In this document: positions 9,889-18,515 of the stretch, in pieces
Layout of the letters: each line of letters starts with the position of its first letter
How positions within the stretch are numbered: the stretch's first letter is position 1
Assembly: GCA_000775715.1 (NCBI GenBank)
Contig: JRWQ01000001.1
Span: 62,001-126,000, forward strand
Length of the DNA stretch: 64,000 nt
Direction of reading: 5' to 3'
Origin: Vibrio tubiashii
GTDB lineage: Bacteria > Pseudomonadota > Gammaproteobacteria > Enterobacterales > Vibrionaceae
Notes under the pieces: generated by a model
What the model saw: only the letters and a program-made list of their open reading frames with translations
Database searches by the model: none
Told to the model about the DNA's origin: nothing
Translations under genes and position numbers: made by a program

Positions 9889-10090
9889 AGTTACTCTCAC
9901 CTAAACTCATTTGATATAACAGTAGCTCTACTGTATCACTCAGCGCTTCTTGCACCTTGACGTAGGTAAAGCCAAGTTTAGATAACAGTGCTCGACTACC
10001 ATCATTGTCAGACGTGGTAATGGCGACTATCTCTTCAATCTCATCCGGCTCAATCATTTTCAATGTTAAGCGCTCTGACTTCAGCGTCTT
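9848..10090 (-). pseudogene. GNAT acetyltransferase remnant with an internal deletion
   Basis: The frame starts with a typical RimJ/RimL-type N-terminus (KTLKSERLTLKMIEPDE). It then jumps straight to a typical C-terminus (EIVAITTSDNDGSRALLSKLGF, then DTVELLLYQMSL). The central region holding the acetyl-CoA-binding V/Q-x-x-G-x-G/A motif, roughly 90-100 residues, is missing. The remaining ~80-residue product cannot bind acetyl-CoA. The join is in frame, so no stop marks it. It could instead be read as a hypothetical ORF from an upstream ATG at 10168. Confidence 0.75.
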
Positions 10091-10203
10091 CATTGTTAAC
10101 TTTCCGTCTATTTTCATCCTAGCTCTGAGCTTAACACCTACAATTAACGTAGAACATGTGTGAGACATACACTTTAAACAAACACTGCTAGGGGGCTGTA
10201 GTT

Positions 10204-10641
10204 ATGCGTGCCGCTTTTCTGCTAATAATTTCAATGTTGGTGTCACCTTTAGGTTGGACCTATCCCACTTATTCTGGTGAGTGGTCCCATCGCAGTGTGA
10301 TCTACTTTGCCCCGACCAATGACGAACATGTAAAACAGTTTTTACTCGAAACGCTCATTAATGAATGTGAACTTCAAGACAGAGATCTGATCACTTTAGT
10401 CGTAACCGAAGACGGCTTTAGTATGCCGAAATGGTTTAAGCACGAGTTCAATCTAGAGGCGCTGTTTACCTTATACGACATTAAACCCGGCAGCCACACC
10501 GCAATCCTGATTGGTAAAGATGGTGGAGAAAAACTCCGTTGGGGAAAAAACACCGACTGGGAACATGTGAAGCAGACCATCGACGTGATGCCAATGCGCC
10601 AGTATGAGATGGAGAAGAAAGCGAGCCCCTGCTCCGCATGA
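10204..10641 (+). CDS. Exported DUF4174-type protein
   Basis: A 145-residue protein with an N-terminal signal peptide (hydrophobic 3-17, likely cleavage near GWTYP). A thioredoxin-like alpha/beta domain follows (SVIYFAPTNDE, DRDLITLVVTEDG, HTAILIGKDGGEKLRWG) that fits DUF4174. The redox CxxC of true thioredoxins is absent. Function is unknown; the family is periplasmic. It stands alone, with no sign of an operon with the GGDEF gene 90 bp downstream. Confidence 0.72.
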   Translation: MRAAFLLIISMLVSPLGWTYPTYSGEWSHRSVIYFAPTNDEHVKQFLLETLINECELQDRDLITLVVTEDGFSMPKWFKHEFNLEALFTLYDIKPGSHTAILIGKDGGEKLRWGKNTDWEHVKQTIDVMPMRQYEMEKKASPCSA

Positions 10642-10730
10642 GTCTCACCCTAGCGCCTACTCAATAGCTATTTAATGATAAGTTTCGTACTATTGGCCTT
10701 AACCTGACAGTCGCAGGTAGAAGGGATGGC

Positions 10731-11753
10731 ATGAAAGAGTATTTGGAAAGAATCAAACGGCTAGAGCAAGAGAACCAGCAACTCAGAAAAGACAATGCTC
10801 GTCTACAAGAAAAACTAAACGTTGCTCTAGATGGCAATGGCTTATGTTTATGGGAACAGCACGTTCCCAGTGGCACTCTCACCATTTTCAACATGCAGTG
10901 GGGCAAAATGCTCGGTTATCAACCCCATGAGTTAACCGCCACTGTCGAGACCTGGAAAAAGAACTTACACCCGGACGACTACGACCTCGCGGTAGGTGCA
11001 TTTGAAGACCACATCGCAGGTAAGACAGACCTCTATCAAGTGGTTCACCGTATGGTTCACAAAGATGGCACTGATAGCTGGGTATCCGACAGGGGAAGGA
11101 TTGTCGAATACGATAACGATGGCAACCCGCTAAGGATGATGGGGACTCACATCGATATCACTCAAGAAAAACGCTATGAGCAACAGTTAGCCAAGCTGGC
11201 CAATAGCGATCCCTTGACGGGGCTACTGAACCGCAGCGCTATCGAACAAGCCTTTTATGACCAACACCAACAGAGCGAGCCTGATGCAATACGAGCGTTG
11301 GTTTTTGTTGATATTGATAATTTTAAGTCAGTCAACGATGAGCAAGGTCATCACATTGGCGATCGCTTACTGATCACTATCGCTGATAGGTTAAAAGCTC
11401 TTTGCCCAAGCGATGTTCAAATTGGTCGCTTAGGTGGCGATGAGTTTGTTATTCTGTCGCATTCGTTGTCGCAAAACGCATTAATGAAATTATGTGACAC
11501 CCTACTCACCGATACTGCGTCGCACAACGATGGTGCTCGTCAATATTCTCAAATTGGCTTTAGTATTGGCGTCTGCTTTTATCAAGGCGTGGCACATAGA
11601 TTTGAGGAGATTTACCAGCAAGCCGACAGTGCGATGTATCAAGTGAAGAAAAACGGTAAACACGGTGTTACCGTAGTGGATCTCACCACTAGCTCAACAC
11701 GCGCGTACCAAACTCAGAAAAAGATCCAAACGGCAAAAATCCAGTCATCGTGA
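10731..11753 (+). CDS. PAS-GGDEF protein, putative diguanylate cyclase
   Basis: A 340-residue cytoplasmic protein. A short N-terminal coiled coil (~1-30) is followed by a PAS/PAC domain (~32-150: NMQWGKMLGYQPHEL, FEDHIAGKTD, GTHIDITQEK) and a GGDEF domain (~160-330) with intact GGDEF near 236. It should make c-di-GMP from two GTP. No RxxD inhibitory site is visible five residues before GGDEF (the segment reads CPSDVQIGRL), so product feedback may be absent. No transmembrane segment is present. A strong terminator overlaps the stop codon. Confidence 0.9.
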   Translation: MKEYLERIKRLEQENQQLRKDNARLQEKLNVALDGNGLCLWEQHVPSGTLTIFNMQWGKMLGYQPHELTATVETWKKNLHPDDYDLAVGAFEDHIAGKTDLYQVVHRMVHKDGTDSWVSDRGRIVEYDNDGNPLRMMGTHIDITQEKRYEQQLAKLANSDPLTGLLNRSAIEQAFYDQHQQSEPDAIRALVFVDIDNFKSVNDEQGHHIGDRLLITIADRLKALCPSDVQIGRLGGDEFVILSHSLSQNALMKLCDTLLTDTASHNDGARQYSQIGFSIGVCFYQGVAHRFEEIYQQADSAMYQVKKNGKHGVTVVDLTTSSTRAYQTQKKIQTAKIQSS

Positions 11754-11765
11754 CTGGATTTTTTT
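11735..11765. terminator. Bidirectional terminator between GGDEF gene and tRNA genes
   Basis: AAAAATCCAGTCA-tcg-TGACTGGATTTTT with a U-run on both strands. It ends the GGDEF gene from the left and the tRNA-Leu/tRNA-Cys transcript from the right. Confidence 0.9.
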
Positions 11766-11771
11766 AAAGAA

Positions 11772-11845
11772 TGGAGGCGCGTCCCGGAGTCGAACCGAGG
11801 TCCACGGATTTGCAATCCGCTGCATAGCCACTCTGCCAACGCGCC
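11772..11845 (-). tRNA. tRNA-Cys (GCA), left copy
   Basis: A 74-nt cloverleaf including an encoded CCA. The acceptor stem is GGCGCGT/ACGCGCC with discriminator T; the anticodon loop carries GCA in GGATT-GCA-AATCC; the T-loop is GGTTCGACTCC. It is identical base for base to the copy at 23921-23994. It is second in a transcript after tRNA-Leu, 32 bp downstream. Confidence 0.97.
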
Positions 11846-11877
11846 TCAAATTTTGCTTTTTACCTTATTAAGGTAGA

Positions 11878-11964
11878 TGGTGCCCCGGGCCGGACTTGAA
11901 CCGGCACAGCGCGAACGCCGAGGGATTTTAAATCCCTTGTGTCTACCAATTCCACCACCAGGGC
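11878..11964 (-). tRNA. tRNA-Leu (TAA)
   Basis: An 87-nt class II tRNA with encoded CCA: acceptor GCCCTGG/CCGGGGC (one T-G pair), D-loop TGGTAGACA, anticodon loop TTTAAAA within AGGGA/TCCCT, and a long variable arm (CGGCGTTCGCGCTG). First gene of a leu-cys tRNA transcript. Confidence 0.97.
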
Positions 11965-12022
11965 AACGCTAAAAGCGATGGTACACCACCATTCCAACGA
12001 CGTTGTCGTGGGAACGGGGTGT

Positions 12023-12050
12023 ACTTTAACGGCTAGAGATTTAGAGTCAA
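12023..12050 (-). promoter_or_regulatory. Promoter of the tRNA-Leu/tRNA-Cys transcript
   Basis: TTGACT, 16 bp, TAAAGT on the minus strand, 59 bp before tRNA-Leu. The same two hexamers at the same spacing stand before the second tRNA-Cys. Confidence 0.7.
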
Positions 12051-12139
12051 CGAAAAATTTAGTTTTAACGTTCAAGTGGTTAAAAACAAATCTGCGTTGA
12101 TTAAGGCGCGATCTATTTGCTCACAATCGCATCAAACCA

Positions 12140-12466
12140 TCAGCCAATCAAGACATTGCCCTGTTCGACCTCTACCTTGTATACCGACAATTTTATTTCC
12201 GGCTTTTCGATGCATTGACCACTCTTTAAGCTGAAATGTTGTTTATAGAGTGGTGAAGCTACGCACATCTCCCCTGCTACATCACCCACGATTCCTCGGC
12301 AAAGCACATAAGCTTGACCGATTGGGTCCCAGTTTTGAACCGCAAATACACCATGCTCAGGAATATTGAACAGCGCCACTTGTTCGCCATCAATTAACGC
12401 AGCTCGACCTTGGTAGGGAGACAACTCATCTAAGCGACAAACTTTTACTTTATCTACGACTTCCAT
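12140..12466 (-). CDS. nirD: Nitrite reductase (NADH) small subunit NirD
   Basis: A 108-residue NirD-type Rieske-fold subunit with conserved VKVCRLDELSPYQG, VFAVQNWDPIGQAYVLCRGIVGD and ASPLYKQHFSL. It lacks the Cys-His pairs of true Rieske proteins, as is normal for NirD. With NirB it reduces nitrite to ammonium in the cytoplasm. Its start overlaps the nirB stop by one base, so it is translationally coupled and last in the nas/nir operon. No clear intrinsic terminator was found between its stop and the tRNA promoter. Confidence 0.93.
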   Translation of the reverse strand: MEVVDKVKVCRLDELSPYQGRAALIDGEQVALFNIPEHGVFAVQNWDPIGQAYVLCRGIVGDVAGEMCVASPLYKQHFSLKSGQCIEKPEIKLSVYKVEVEQGNVLIG

Positions 12467-14949
12467 TAGATTTCCTCCTTCACCGGAATACGTTGGCCGC
12501 GCACTCTTTGATATGGTAGCGCTTGACTTGAATCATCGGCATTGATAAATGGTTTGAACTTAGCCAGTTTGTCACTGTTTACAATCGTGCTCTTCCACTC
12601 ACATTGGTAGGTATCGACGATGTGCTGCATTTGCGCTTCAAGAGACTCGTTAAGGTTAAGTGAATCTTCGATCACTACTTGTTTCAAGTAATCCAAGCCA
12701 CCTTCTAAGTTCTCCATCCAAACTGAGGTTCGTTGTAGACGATCCGCCGTTCGTACGTAGAACATGAGTACACGGTCGATAAGTGCAACTAGCTCTGCTT
12801 TAGATAGATCCGAAGCAATCAGGTCTGCGTGTCTTGGTCGCATACCACCATTACCACAAACATAAAGGTTCCAACCGTTTTCAGTTGCGATGACACCAAT
12901 ATCTTTGCTCTGCGCTTCAGCACACTCGCGGGTACAACCAGAGACAGCGAACTTGATCTTGTGCGGCGCACGAAGGCCTTTATAGCGATTCTCTAGCTCA
13001 ATGGCTAAGCCGACAGAATCGTCAATACCGTAACGACACCAGGTTGAACCGACACATGATTTAACTGTTCGCAGTGATTTACCGTAGGCATGGCCGGTTT
13101 CAAAACCTGCATCGATCAATGCTTGCCAGATCTCTGGTAGCTGCTCCACTTGAGCGCCAAATAGGTCGACACGCTGACCGCCAGTGATTTTAGTGTAGAG
13201 ATCGTATTTCTTCGCCACTTCACCCAAAGCAATCAGTTTATCTGGGGTAATTTCACCGCCCGCTACACGAGGAACAACTGAGTAAGAGCCGTCTTTCTGT
13301 AGATTAGCCATGAATGCATCATTAGAGTCTTGCAGCGAGCTATGTTGTGGCTCCATGATGTGCTCATTCCATAGCGACGCAAAGACCGATGCCGCTGTTG
13401 GCTTACAAAGGTCACAACCCATGCCTTTCCCATGTTTTTCTAGCAAGGTATCGAAGTCTTTAATTTGCTCTACCTGACAGATGTGGAATAGCTCTTGGCG
13501 CGATAATTCAAAGTGCTCACAGATGTGGTTGTTAACTTCAACACCCATAGTCGTTAACTGAGTATCCAAGACACTCTTAACCATACTGGTACAACCGCCA
13601 CAACCTGTACCCGCTTTCGTTTCAGCCTTGAGCGTATCTAGGTCATGAGCACCTGCTTGAATCGCGCTGACCAAGTCACCTTTGCTGACATTGTGACAAG
13701 AACAGATGATGGCACTATCATCCACCTCGCCGTTCAGCATTCCTGTATCAAATAGCAAATTAGCCGCGTGGTCTGGAAGCTCAGTTCCGTTAAGGTAACA
13801 TTGAAGTAGCGCGTCATAGTCTGAGTTGTCTCCCACTAAAATAGCGCCAAGCAACTTAGTTCCTGATTTATCGACAACCAATTTCTTATAGATACCCGCG
13901 ACTGCATCTTGCAGCACCATCTCTTGCGCACCTTCCGTTGCTTTATGAGCATCGCCAATCGAAGCGACATCAACGCCAAGCAACTTAAGTTTGGTACTCA
14001 TATCTGCGCCAGTGAACCCTTGGTTATCACGTTCAAGTAATTGATCCGCAACCACTCGCGCCATGGTGTAGCCCGGAGCGACTAGACCAAATATTTTCTC
14101 CTGCCATAAGGCACACTCGCCCACAGCATAGATACTTTCATCACTTGTTTGGCACTGATCATTGATAACAATGCCGCCACGCTCACCAATCTCGATACCT
14201 GCCTCACGCGCTAGGGCATCTTGAGGTCTAATACCTGCAGAGAATACAATCACGTCGACTTCTAGCGGATCGGCGTCTTTGAACACCAATCTGTGGTTGG
14301 CACTCTCACCATCACAGATTTTCTCAGTCGCAGTCGAGGTATGAACGGTTAAGCCCAAGTCCTCAATTTTCTGTTTAAGAACTTGCCCTGCTCCGTCGTC
14401 AAGCTGAACCGGCATTAAGCGCGGCGCAAACTCTACCACGTGTGTTTCTACGCCTAGCAGTTTCAGTGCGTTAGCAGCTTCTAGCCCCAACAGACCACCA
14501 CCGATGACAGCACCTGTTTTTGCGTCCTGACAGGCCGTTTTGATTTCAGAAAGATCATCTAGGGTACGATAAACAAATATATTATCGCGATCTCTACCGT
14601 CGATTGGCGGCACGAATGGGTAAGAACCTGTCGCGAGAACAAGTTGGTCATACCCCATCACGCTATCACCATCGAGAACCAAACGCTTTTTATCTCGTTC
14701 AACTTGCGTCACTTGGCTACCGAGCATTAGCTCAATGCCATGCATTTTGTACCACTCTTCACTGCTCAGCATTAGGTCTTGGTGGCTGTTGCCCGAAAAC
14801 AACGAAGAGAGCTGTACACGATCATAAGCGATAAAACGCTCTTCTCCGATGACAGTAATGCGTTTTTCTAGGTGAGCACCACGCTCTACCAACTGAGCCA
14901 CAAGATGGTGGCCAACCATGCCATTACCTACGACAACGATATGTTCCAT
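12466..14949 (-). CDS. nirB: Nitrite reductase (NADH) large subunit NirB
   Basis: An 827-residue cytoplasmic siroheme nitrite reductase. The N-terminal FAD/NAD(P)H module (~1-400) has GNGMVGHHL and GGGLLGLEAA. Two BFD-like [2Fe-2S] segments follow (CSCHNVSKGDL...GCGGC and a degenerate second one with GCDLC). The C-terminal ferredoxin-like and siroheme/4Fe-4S domains carry the four ligand cysteines in KSCVGSTWC and SGCTRECAEA. It reduces nitrite to ammonium with six electrons from NADH. Siroheme supply fits cobA upstream. It starts 12 bp after nasD. Confidence 0.95.
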   Translation of the reverse strand: MEHIVVVGNGMVGHHLVAQLVERGAHLEKRITVIGEERFIAYDRVQLSSLFSGNSHQDLMLSSEEWYKMHGIELMLGSQVTQVERDKKRLVLDGDSVMGYDQLVLATGSYPFVPPIDGRDRDNIFVYRTLDDLSEIKTACQDAKTGAVIGGGLLGLEAANALKLLGVETHVVEFAPRLMPVQLDDGAGQVLKQKIEDLGLTVHTSTATEKICDGESANHRLVFKDADPLEVDVIVFSAGIRPQDALAREAGIEIGERGGIVINDQCQTSDESIYAVGECALWQEKIFGLVAPGYTMARVVADQLLERDNQGFTGADMSTKLKLLGVDVASIGDAHKATEGAQEMVLQDAVAGIYKKLVVDKSGTKLLGAILVGDNSDYDALLQCYLNGTELPDHAANLLFDTGMLNGEVDDSAIICSCHNVSKGDLVSAIQAGAHDLDTLKAETKAGTGCGGCTSMVKSVLDTQLTTMGVEVNNHICEHFELSRQELFHICQVEQIKDFDTLLEKHGKGMGCDLCKPTAASVFASLWNEHIMEPQHSSLQDSNDAFMANLQKDGSYSVVPRVAGGEITPDKLIALGEVAKKYDLYTKITGGQRVDLFGAQVEQLPEIWQALIDAGFETGHAYGKSLRTVKSCVGSTWCRYGIDDSVGLAIELENRYKGLRAPHKIKFAVSGCTRECAEAQSKDIGVIATENGWNLYVCGNGGMRPRHADLIASDLSKAELVALIDRVLMFYVRTADRLQRTSVWMENLEGGLDYLKQVVIEDSLNLNESLEAQMQHIVDTYQCEWKSTIVNSDKLAKFKPFINADDSSQALPYQRVRGQRIPVKEEI

Positions 14950-14961
14950 AATGTGACTCCT

Positions 14962-15828
14962 TTAAGCCGTTTTCGCGGTTGTTGCGAGCTCTTTTGGCTC
15001 TTTGTCTTTTTTATCAGCCGGACTAGCCGCTGTTTTAGCCTGCTTCTCATAGAGGAAACGAAGCACAGACTGACGGCATTTCTGATACTGAGGGTCGTCG
15101 GCTAGCTCAACGCGGTTACGTGGCCTTGGCAAATCCACCTCTAACACTTCACCGATCGTCGCCGCTGGGCCATTGGTCATCATGACGATTTTGTCAGAGA
15201 GCAGTACCGCCTCATCGACATCGTGAGTAATCATGATGACTGTGTTGTTTAGCTCAGCTTGAATCTGCATTAGTGAGTCTTGCAGACGTGCACGAGTTAG
15301 CGCATCTAGCGCGCCAAACGGTTCATCCATCAGTAGGACTTTTGGTTGCAGAGCCAACGCGCGAGCAATACCGACACGCTGCTTCATACCACCTGAAATT
15401 TCATCCGGCTTTTTATCCGCCGCATGGGACATTTGAATCAGCTCTAAATAGTGTTCAACTTGCTGTTTAATCCAAGTTTTAGTGTCAACTGAGCCAGAGT
15501 GTTGATCAGCAATCTGCTTCACTGCGAGCTCAACGTTTTGGTATACCGTTAACCAAGGCAATAGAGAGTGGTTCTGAAATACCACCGCACGTTCTGGGCC
15601 GGGGCCACTTACCTCACGACCATCAACAATCACGCCACCATCCGTTGGCAAGTGCAGACCTGCAACTAGGTTGAGTACCGTTGATTTACCACAACCAGAG
15701 TGACCAATTAATGAGATAAATTCGCCTTTTTGGATCTGCAGGTTTACATTTTTCAGTGCAATAAAGTCGCCGTTTGGTGTCGGAAAACTCATACCCAGCT
15801 GGGTTAAATCTAATAATGCTTTAGACAT
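14962..15828 (-). CDS. nasD: Nitrate ABC transporter ATP-binding protein (NasD/NrtD type)
   Basis: A 288-residue ABC ATPase of the nitrate/sulfonate/taurine class: Walker A GHSGCGKST (~42-50), Q-loop FQNHSLLPWLT, signature SGGMKQR, Walker B VLLMDEPFGALD and H-loop ITHDVDEA. The last ~35 residues are a Lys/Ala-rich tail without homology I recognise. It energises nitrate uptake with NasE and NasF. Genes are 12 bp apart on each side, so it is in the nasFED-nirBD operon. Confidence 0.93.
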   Translation of the reverse strand: MSKALLDLTQLGMSFPTPNGDFIALKNVNLQIQKGEFISLIGHSGCGKSTVLNLVAGLHLPTDGGVIVDGREVSGPGPERAVVFQNHSLLPWLTVYQNVELAVKQIADQHSGSVDTKTWIKQQVEHYLELIQMSHAADKKPDEISGGMKQRVGIARALALQPKVLLMDEPFGALDALTRARLQDSLMQIQAELNNTVIMITHDVDEAVLLSDKIVMMTNGPAATIGEVLEVDLPRPRNRVELADDPQYQKCRQSVLRFLYEKQAKTAASPADKKDKEPKELATTAKTA

Positions 15829-15840
15829 AGGAAACTCCTT

Positions 15841-16809
15841 TTATCGCAATGCCTGCTGTTTGTTCCAAGATAACCACTTCTGAAGTTGCAACATGCCGCG
15901 GTCGAGAAGTAAACCGATAAAACCGATAGCAATAACCGCTACCATGATTCGCCCTAGAGATGCCGAGCTACCATTTTGGAACTCGTCCCATACGAACTTG
16001 CCTAGTCCTGGGTTCTGCGCCAGCATTTCTGCCGCAATCAATACCATCCATGCGATACCTAGTGACAAGCGAAGCCCGGTGAAGATCATCGGAATGGCTG
16101 AAGGAAGAACGATGACTCGAATGTGCTGCCACCATGACAGCTGCAAAACTTTACTCACGTTAATGAGGTCTTTATCTACGCTTGTTACACCAACCGCAGT
16201 GTTAATAAGCGTTGGCCACAAGCTACACAGTGCAACGGTAAGCAGTGAGTTAACGAAAGATTTGGCAAACATAGGATCGTCACTGACATAGGTCGCACTC
16301 ACCACCATGGTCACTATCGGTAGCCAGGCTAGGGGTGAAACTGGTTTAAGTAGCTGTATTACTGGGTTAAATGCTTGGTAAACGCCTTGATTCAAGCCGA
16401 GGATAATACCCAGAGGGATTGCAATAACCGTCGCAAGTAAGAAACCACTCGCTACCGTGATTAAACTGGTAATTATTTGGTCAAAAAAGGTCGGTTTCCC
16501 TGTGTAAGGGCGAATTTTCACCTTAGCATCAGGGTTCTTTGCTAGCTTTGCTGCGTTGCGTTTTTCTTGGCGCTCAATAAACGCGATCTCTTTATCACGC
16601 TCCTCCCAGTGCTCGCTAACTAAGTTACTGAACTGTTGATAGGTTTGAGCTGGACCAGGTAAGGTGCCAAGTGATGTTTCTACCTGACGTGCACTAAAAT
16701 GCCACATCATTAAAAACAGCAAGATTCCGATAACAGGCAGTAGAATAGCTTTGCTTTTATTCGCAACTAGCTCTCTACTCGGAATTAATGATATTACATT
16801 GCTCGACAT
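15841..16809 (-). CDS. nasE: Nitrate ABC transporter permease (NasE/NrtB type)
   Basis: A 322-residue inner-membrane permease. One N-terminal membrane segment (~23-41) is followed by a ~65-residue hydrophilic insert rich in Lys/Glu (KEIAFIERQEKRNAAKLAKN), then five or so helices with the BPD-type EAA loop (LPSAIPMIFTGLRLSLGIAWMVL). It forms the nitrate channel with the NasD ATPase. It is separated from nasF by 62 bp containing a G+C-rich hairpin, which could lower expression relative to the binding protein. Confidence 0.92.
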   Translation of the reverse strand: MSSNVISLIPSRELVANKSKAILLPVIGILLFLMMWHFSARQVETSLGTLPGPAQTYQQFSNLVSEHWEERDKEIAFIERQEKRNAAKLAKNPDAKVKIRPYTGKPTFFDQIITSLITVASGFLLATVIAIPLGIILGLNQGVYQAFNPVIQLLKPVSPLAWLPIVTMVVSATYVSDDPMFAKSFVNSLLTVALCSLWPTLINTAVGVTSVDKDLINVSKVLQLSWWQHIRVIVLPSAIPMIFTGLRLSLGIAWMVLIAAEMLAQNPGLGKFVWDEFQNGSSASLGRIMVAVIAIGFIGLLLDRGMLQLQKWLSWNKQQALR

Positions 16810-16844
16810 AACGACTCCTATACATCCTTGTTGCTAGTTTTATT

Positions 16845-16862
16845 GGAGGGGTGACCCCCTCC
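16845..16862 (-). terminator. Hairpin between nasF and nasE
   Basis: GGAGGGG/CCCCTCC inverted repeat just after the nasF stop, without a long U-run. It is probably an mRNA-stabilising or partially terminating structure rather than a full stop. Confidence 0.45.
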
Positions 16863-16871
16863 TTTATGTTG

Positions 16872-18245
16872 TTAAACTTTGTCTTTGCCTTTCAGGCCAA
16901 TCGCGAACTTCTCTAGGTAAGCGTTTGGTGAACGGCCGTCGTAGACGATATTGTCGATAAAGTGAGTTTGCGGAGCGCGGAAGCCATCTTCTTCAGCGAA
17001 TTTAGGGAAATCTGTACTAGAAAGAACACCATCTTCGATTAGAGCTTCCGCTGCTTGTTGGTAGATGTCTGGACGGTATACTTCTTTCGCCACTTCCATG
17101 TACCAGTCATCCGATTTTTCTTCAGGGATTTGGCCCCAACGACGCATCTGAGTCAGGTACCAGATTGCATCACTGTAGTATGGATAGGTTGCGTTGTGAC
17201 GGAAGAACACGTTGAAATCTGGCACTTCGCGTACATCACCCTTCTCATATTCAAAGGTACCAGTCATTGAGTTGGCGATAACTTCAAAGTCAGCACCAAC
17301 GTATTCGCTCTTAGCCAGTAGTTTCACCGCTTCGACACGGTTAGCGTTGGCGTTCTCGTCTAGCCAGTGAGCAGCACGAATCAGAGCTTTCACGACACGA
17401 ATATGCGTATTTGGATATTTTTCAGCCCATGATTTTGATACGCCGAACACCTTCTCTGGGTTATTTTTCCAAATTTCGTAGTCAGTGACGACAGGAGCAC
17501 CGATGCCTTTAAATACCGCTTGTTGGTTCCACGGTTCGCCCACACAGTAACCTTCGATTGTGCCCGCTTCCATAGTTGCTGGCATTTGCGGTGGCGGTGT
17601 TACGCTCAGTAGTACGTCTGCATTTACTTGGCCGCTGTTGTCACCTGTTGTTGGCGCGTAGTAGCCTGGGTGAATCCCACCAGCAGCTAGCCAATAACGA
17701 AGTTCGTAGTTGTGAGTTGAGACAGGAAACACCATGCCCATGTTGAACGGCTTACCTTCATCAAGATAGCTTTCAACCACAGGTTTAAGTGCATCGGCCT
17801 TGATTGGGTGAACTAATTGACCATCCTCTTGAACTGGGATGTTTGGTTTCATTTGCTCCCAAGTCTTGTTCGATACGGTAATCGCGTTGCCGTTAAGGTC
17901 CATACTGAATGCAGTAATTACCTCGGCTTTAGTACCGATACCGATAGTCGCACCTAACGGTTGACCAGATAGCATGTGTGCACCATCAAGTTCGCCGTCG
18001 ATGACTCGGTCTAGTAGTACTTTCCAGTTGGCTTGAGCTTCCAACGTGACGTACAAATCTTCATCTTCGAAAAAGCCTTTCTCATACGCGATCGCTAGCG
18101 GTGCCATATCAGTAAGCTTGATGAAACCAAACTTTAGGTCTTCTATTTCAGGCTCCCCTAACTCGGCGAAAGTTGTAGGCACGTAAAACGTGGTTGTAAG
18201 TGCAGCGCCGACTAAAGTGCGCTTGATTGCTGACGTCCATTTCAT
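16872..18245 (-). CDS. nasF: Nitrate ABC transporter substrate-binding protein (NasF/NrtA type)
   Basis: A 457-residue periplasmic nitrate-binding protein. It has a basic N-terminus and hydrophobic signal (cleavage probably after TTFA), then the NrtA/NasF fold with [36 protein letters not shown] and [14 protein letters not shown]. The frame is open further upstream to 18296, but that extension would run through a terminator hairpin. The ATG at 18245 has GGAG eight bases before it and gives a proper signal peptide. It is first in nasFED-nirBD and sits directly behind an antiterminator leader and a sigma-54-type promoter. Confidence 0.93.
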   Translation of the reverse strand: MKWTSAIKRTLVGAALTTTFYVPTTFAELGEPEIEDLKFGFIKLTDMAPLAIAYEKGFFEDEDLYVTLEAQANWKVLLDRVIDGELDGAHMLSGQPLGATIGIGTKAEVITAFSMDLNGNAITVSNKTWEQMKPNIPVQEDGQLVHPIKADALKPVVESYLDEGKPFNMGMVFPVSTHNYELRYWLAAGGIHPGYYAPTTGDNSGQVNADVLLSVTPPPQMPATMEAGTIEGYCVGEPWNQQAVFKGIGAPVVTDYEIWKNNPEKVFGVSKSWAEKYPNTHIRVVKALIRAAHWLDENANANRVEAVKLLAKSEYVGADFEVIANSMTGTFEYEKGDVREVPDFNVFFRHNATYPYYSDAIWYLTQMRRWGQIPEEKSDDWYMEVAKEVYRPDIYQQAAEALIEDGVLSSTDFPKFAEEDGFRAPQTHFIDNIVYDGRSPNAYLEKFAIGLKGKDKV

Positions 18246-18259
18246 AAGTTTTCTCCAAT

Positions 18260-18326
18260 AAAAAGGCGCTACAACTCCAGAGAGCTGTAGCGCCATTGCT
18301 TCCTTTCTATTACCGCCGTTGATAAT
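18260..18326 (-). promoter_or_regulatory. ANTAR-type antiterminator leader before nasF
   Basis: On the minus strand, in order. Hairpin P1 (18309-18326) is a 6-bp stem ATTATC/GGTAAT with hexaloop AACGGC. An 8-nt linker follows. Hairpin P2 (18289-18300) is AGC/GCT with hexaloop AATGGC. The terminator (18260-18294) has a 13-bp stem beginning GGCGCTAC and ends in UUUUU, 15 nt before the nasF ATG. Both hexaloops have A at position 1 and G at position 4, the known ANTAR-protein signature. P2 uses bases of the terminator's 5' arm, so the two structures exclude each other. Binding by the ANTAR protein encoded just upstream would let transcription continue into nasF. Confidence 0.82.
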
Positions 18327-18372
18327 TCAAGGTAACGATTGAACAGATTGTCATAGTTTCTGTTTATAGTGT

Positions 18373-18389
18373 TCCAAGTTATGTGCCAA
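18373..18389 (-). promoter_or_regulatory. Sigma-54-type promoter of nasFED-nirBD
   Basis: TTGGCAC-ataac-TTGGA keeps the -24 GG and exact spacing; the -12 GC is GG. Transcription would start near 18362, giving a leader of about 115 nt that contains the hexaloop hairpins and terminator. Confidence 0.6.
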
Positions 18390-18450
18390 CTTATTTAATT
18401 CTTTAATATCAGCACGTTAAGTAAAACACGTTATCAGGCACTATTCTATT

Positions 18451-18478
18451 TGCTTAGTATTAGTGCACTTCGCACCAA
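18451..18478. promoter_or_regulatory. Possible NtrC sites upstream of nasF
   Basis: A 17-mer at 18451-18467 (TGCTTA-N5-AGTGCA) partly matches TGCACC-N5-GGTGCA. A hyphenated palindrome TTAGTGC-N5-GCACCAA overlaps it at 18460-18478. It is placed 60-105 bp before the sigma-54 element, where enhancer sites are expected. The match is weaker than that before nasA. Confidence 0.4.
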
Positions 18479-18515
18479 TGCGGAATTTTTCTTATAACCC
18501 CAAAGTGGTAGAGCG

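Noticed and set aside
18246..18296. Upstream extension of nasF to an ATG at 18296
   Set aside because: It would translate through the terminator hairpin and spoil the signal peptide; the ATG at 18245 has a good ribosome site.
18460..18478. Palindrome TTAGTGC-N5-GCACCAA taken as a perfect NtrC site
   Set aside because: The half-sites face the wrong way for TGCACC-N5-GGTGCA; only weaker overlapping matches remain, so confidence was lowered.
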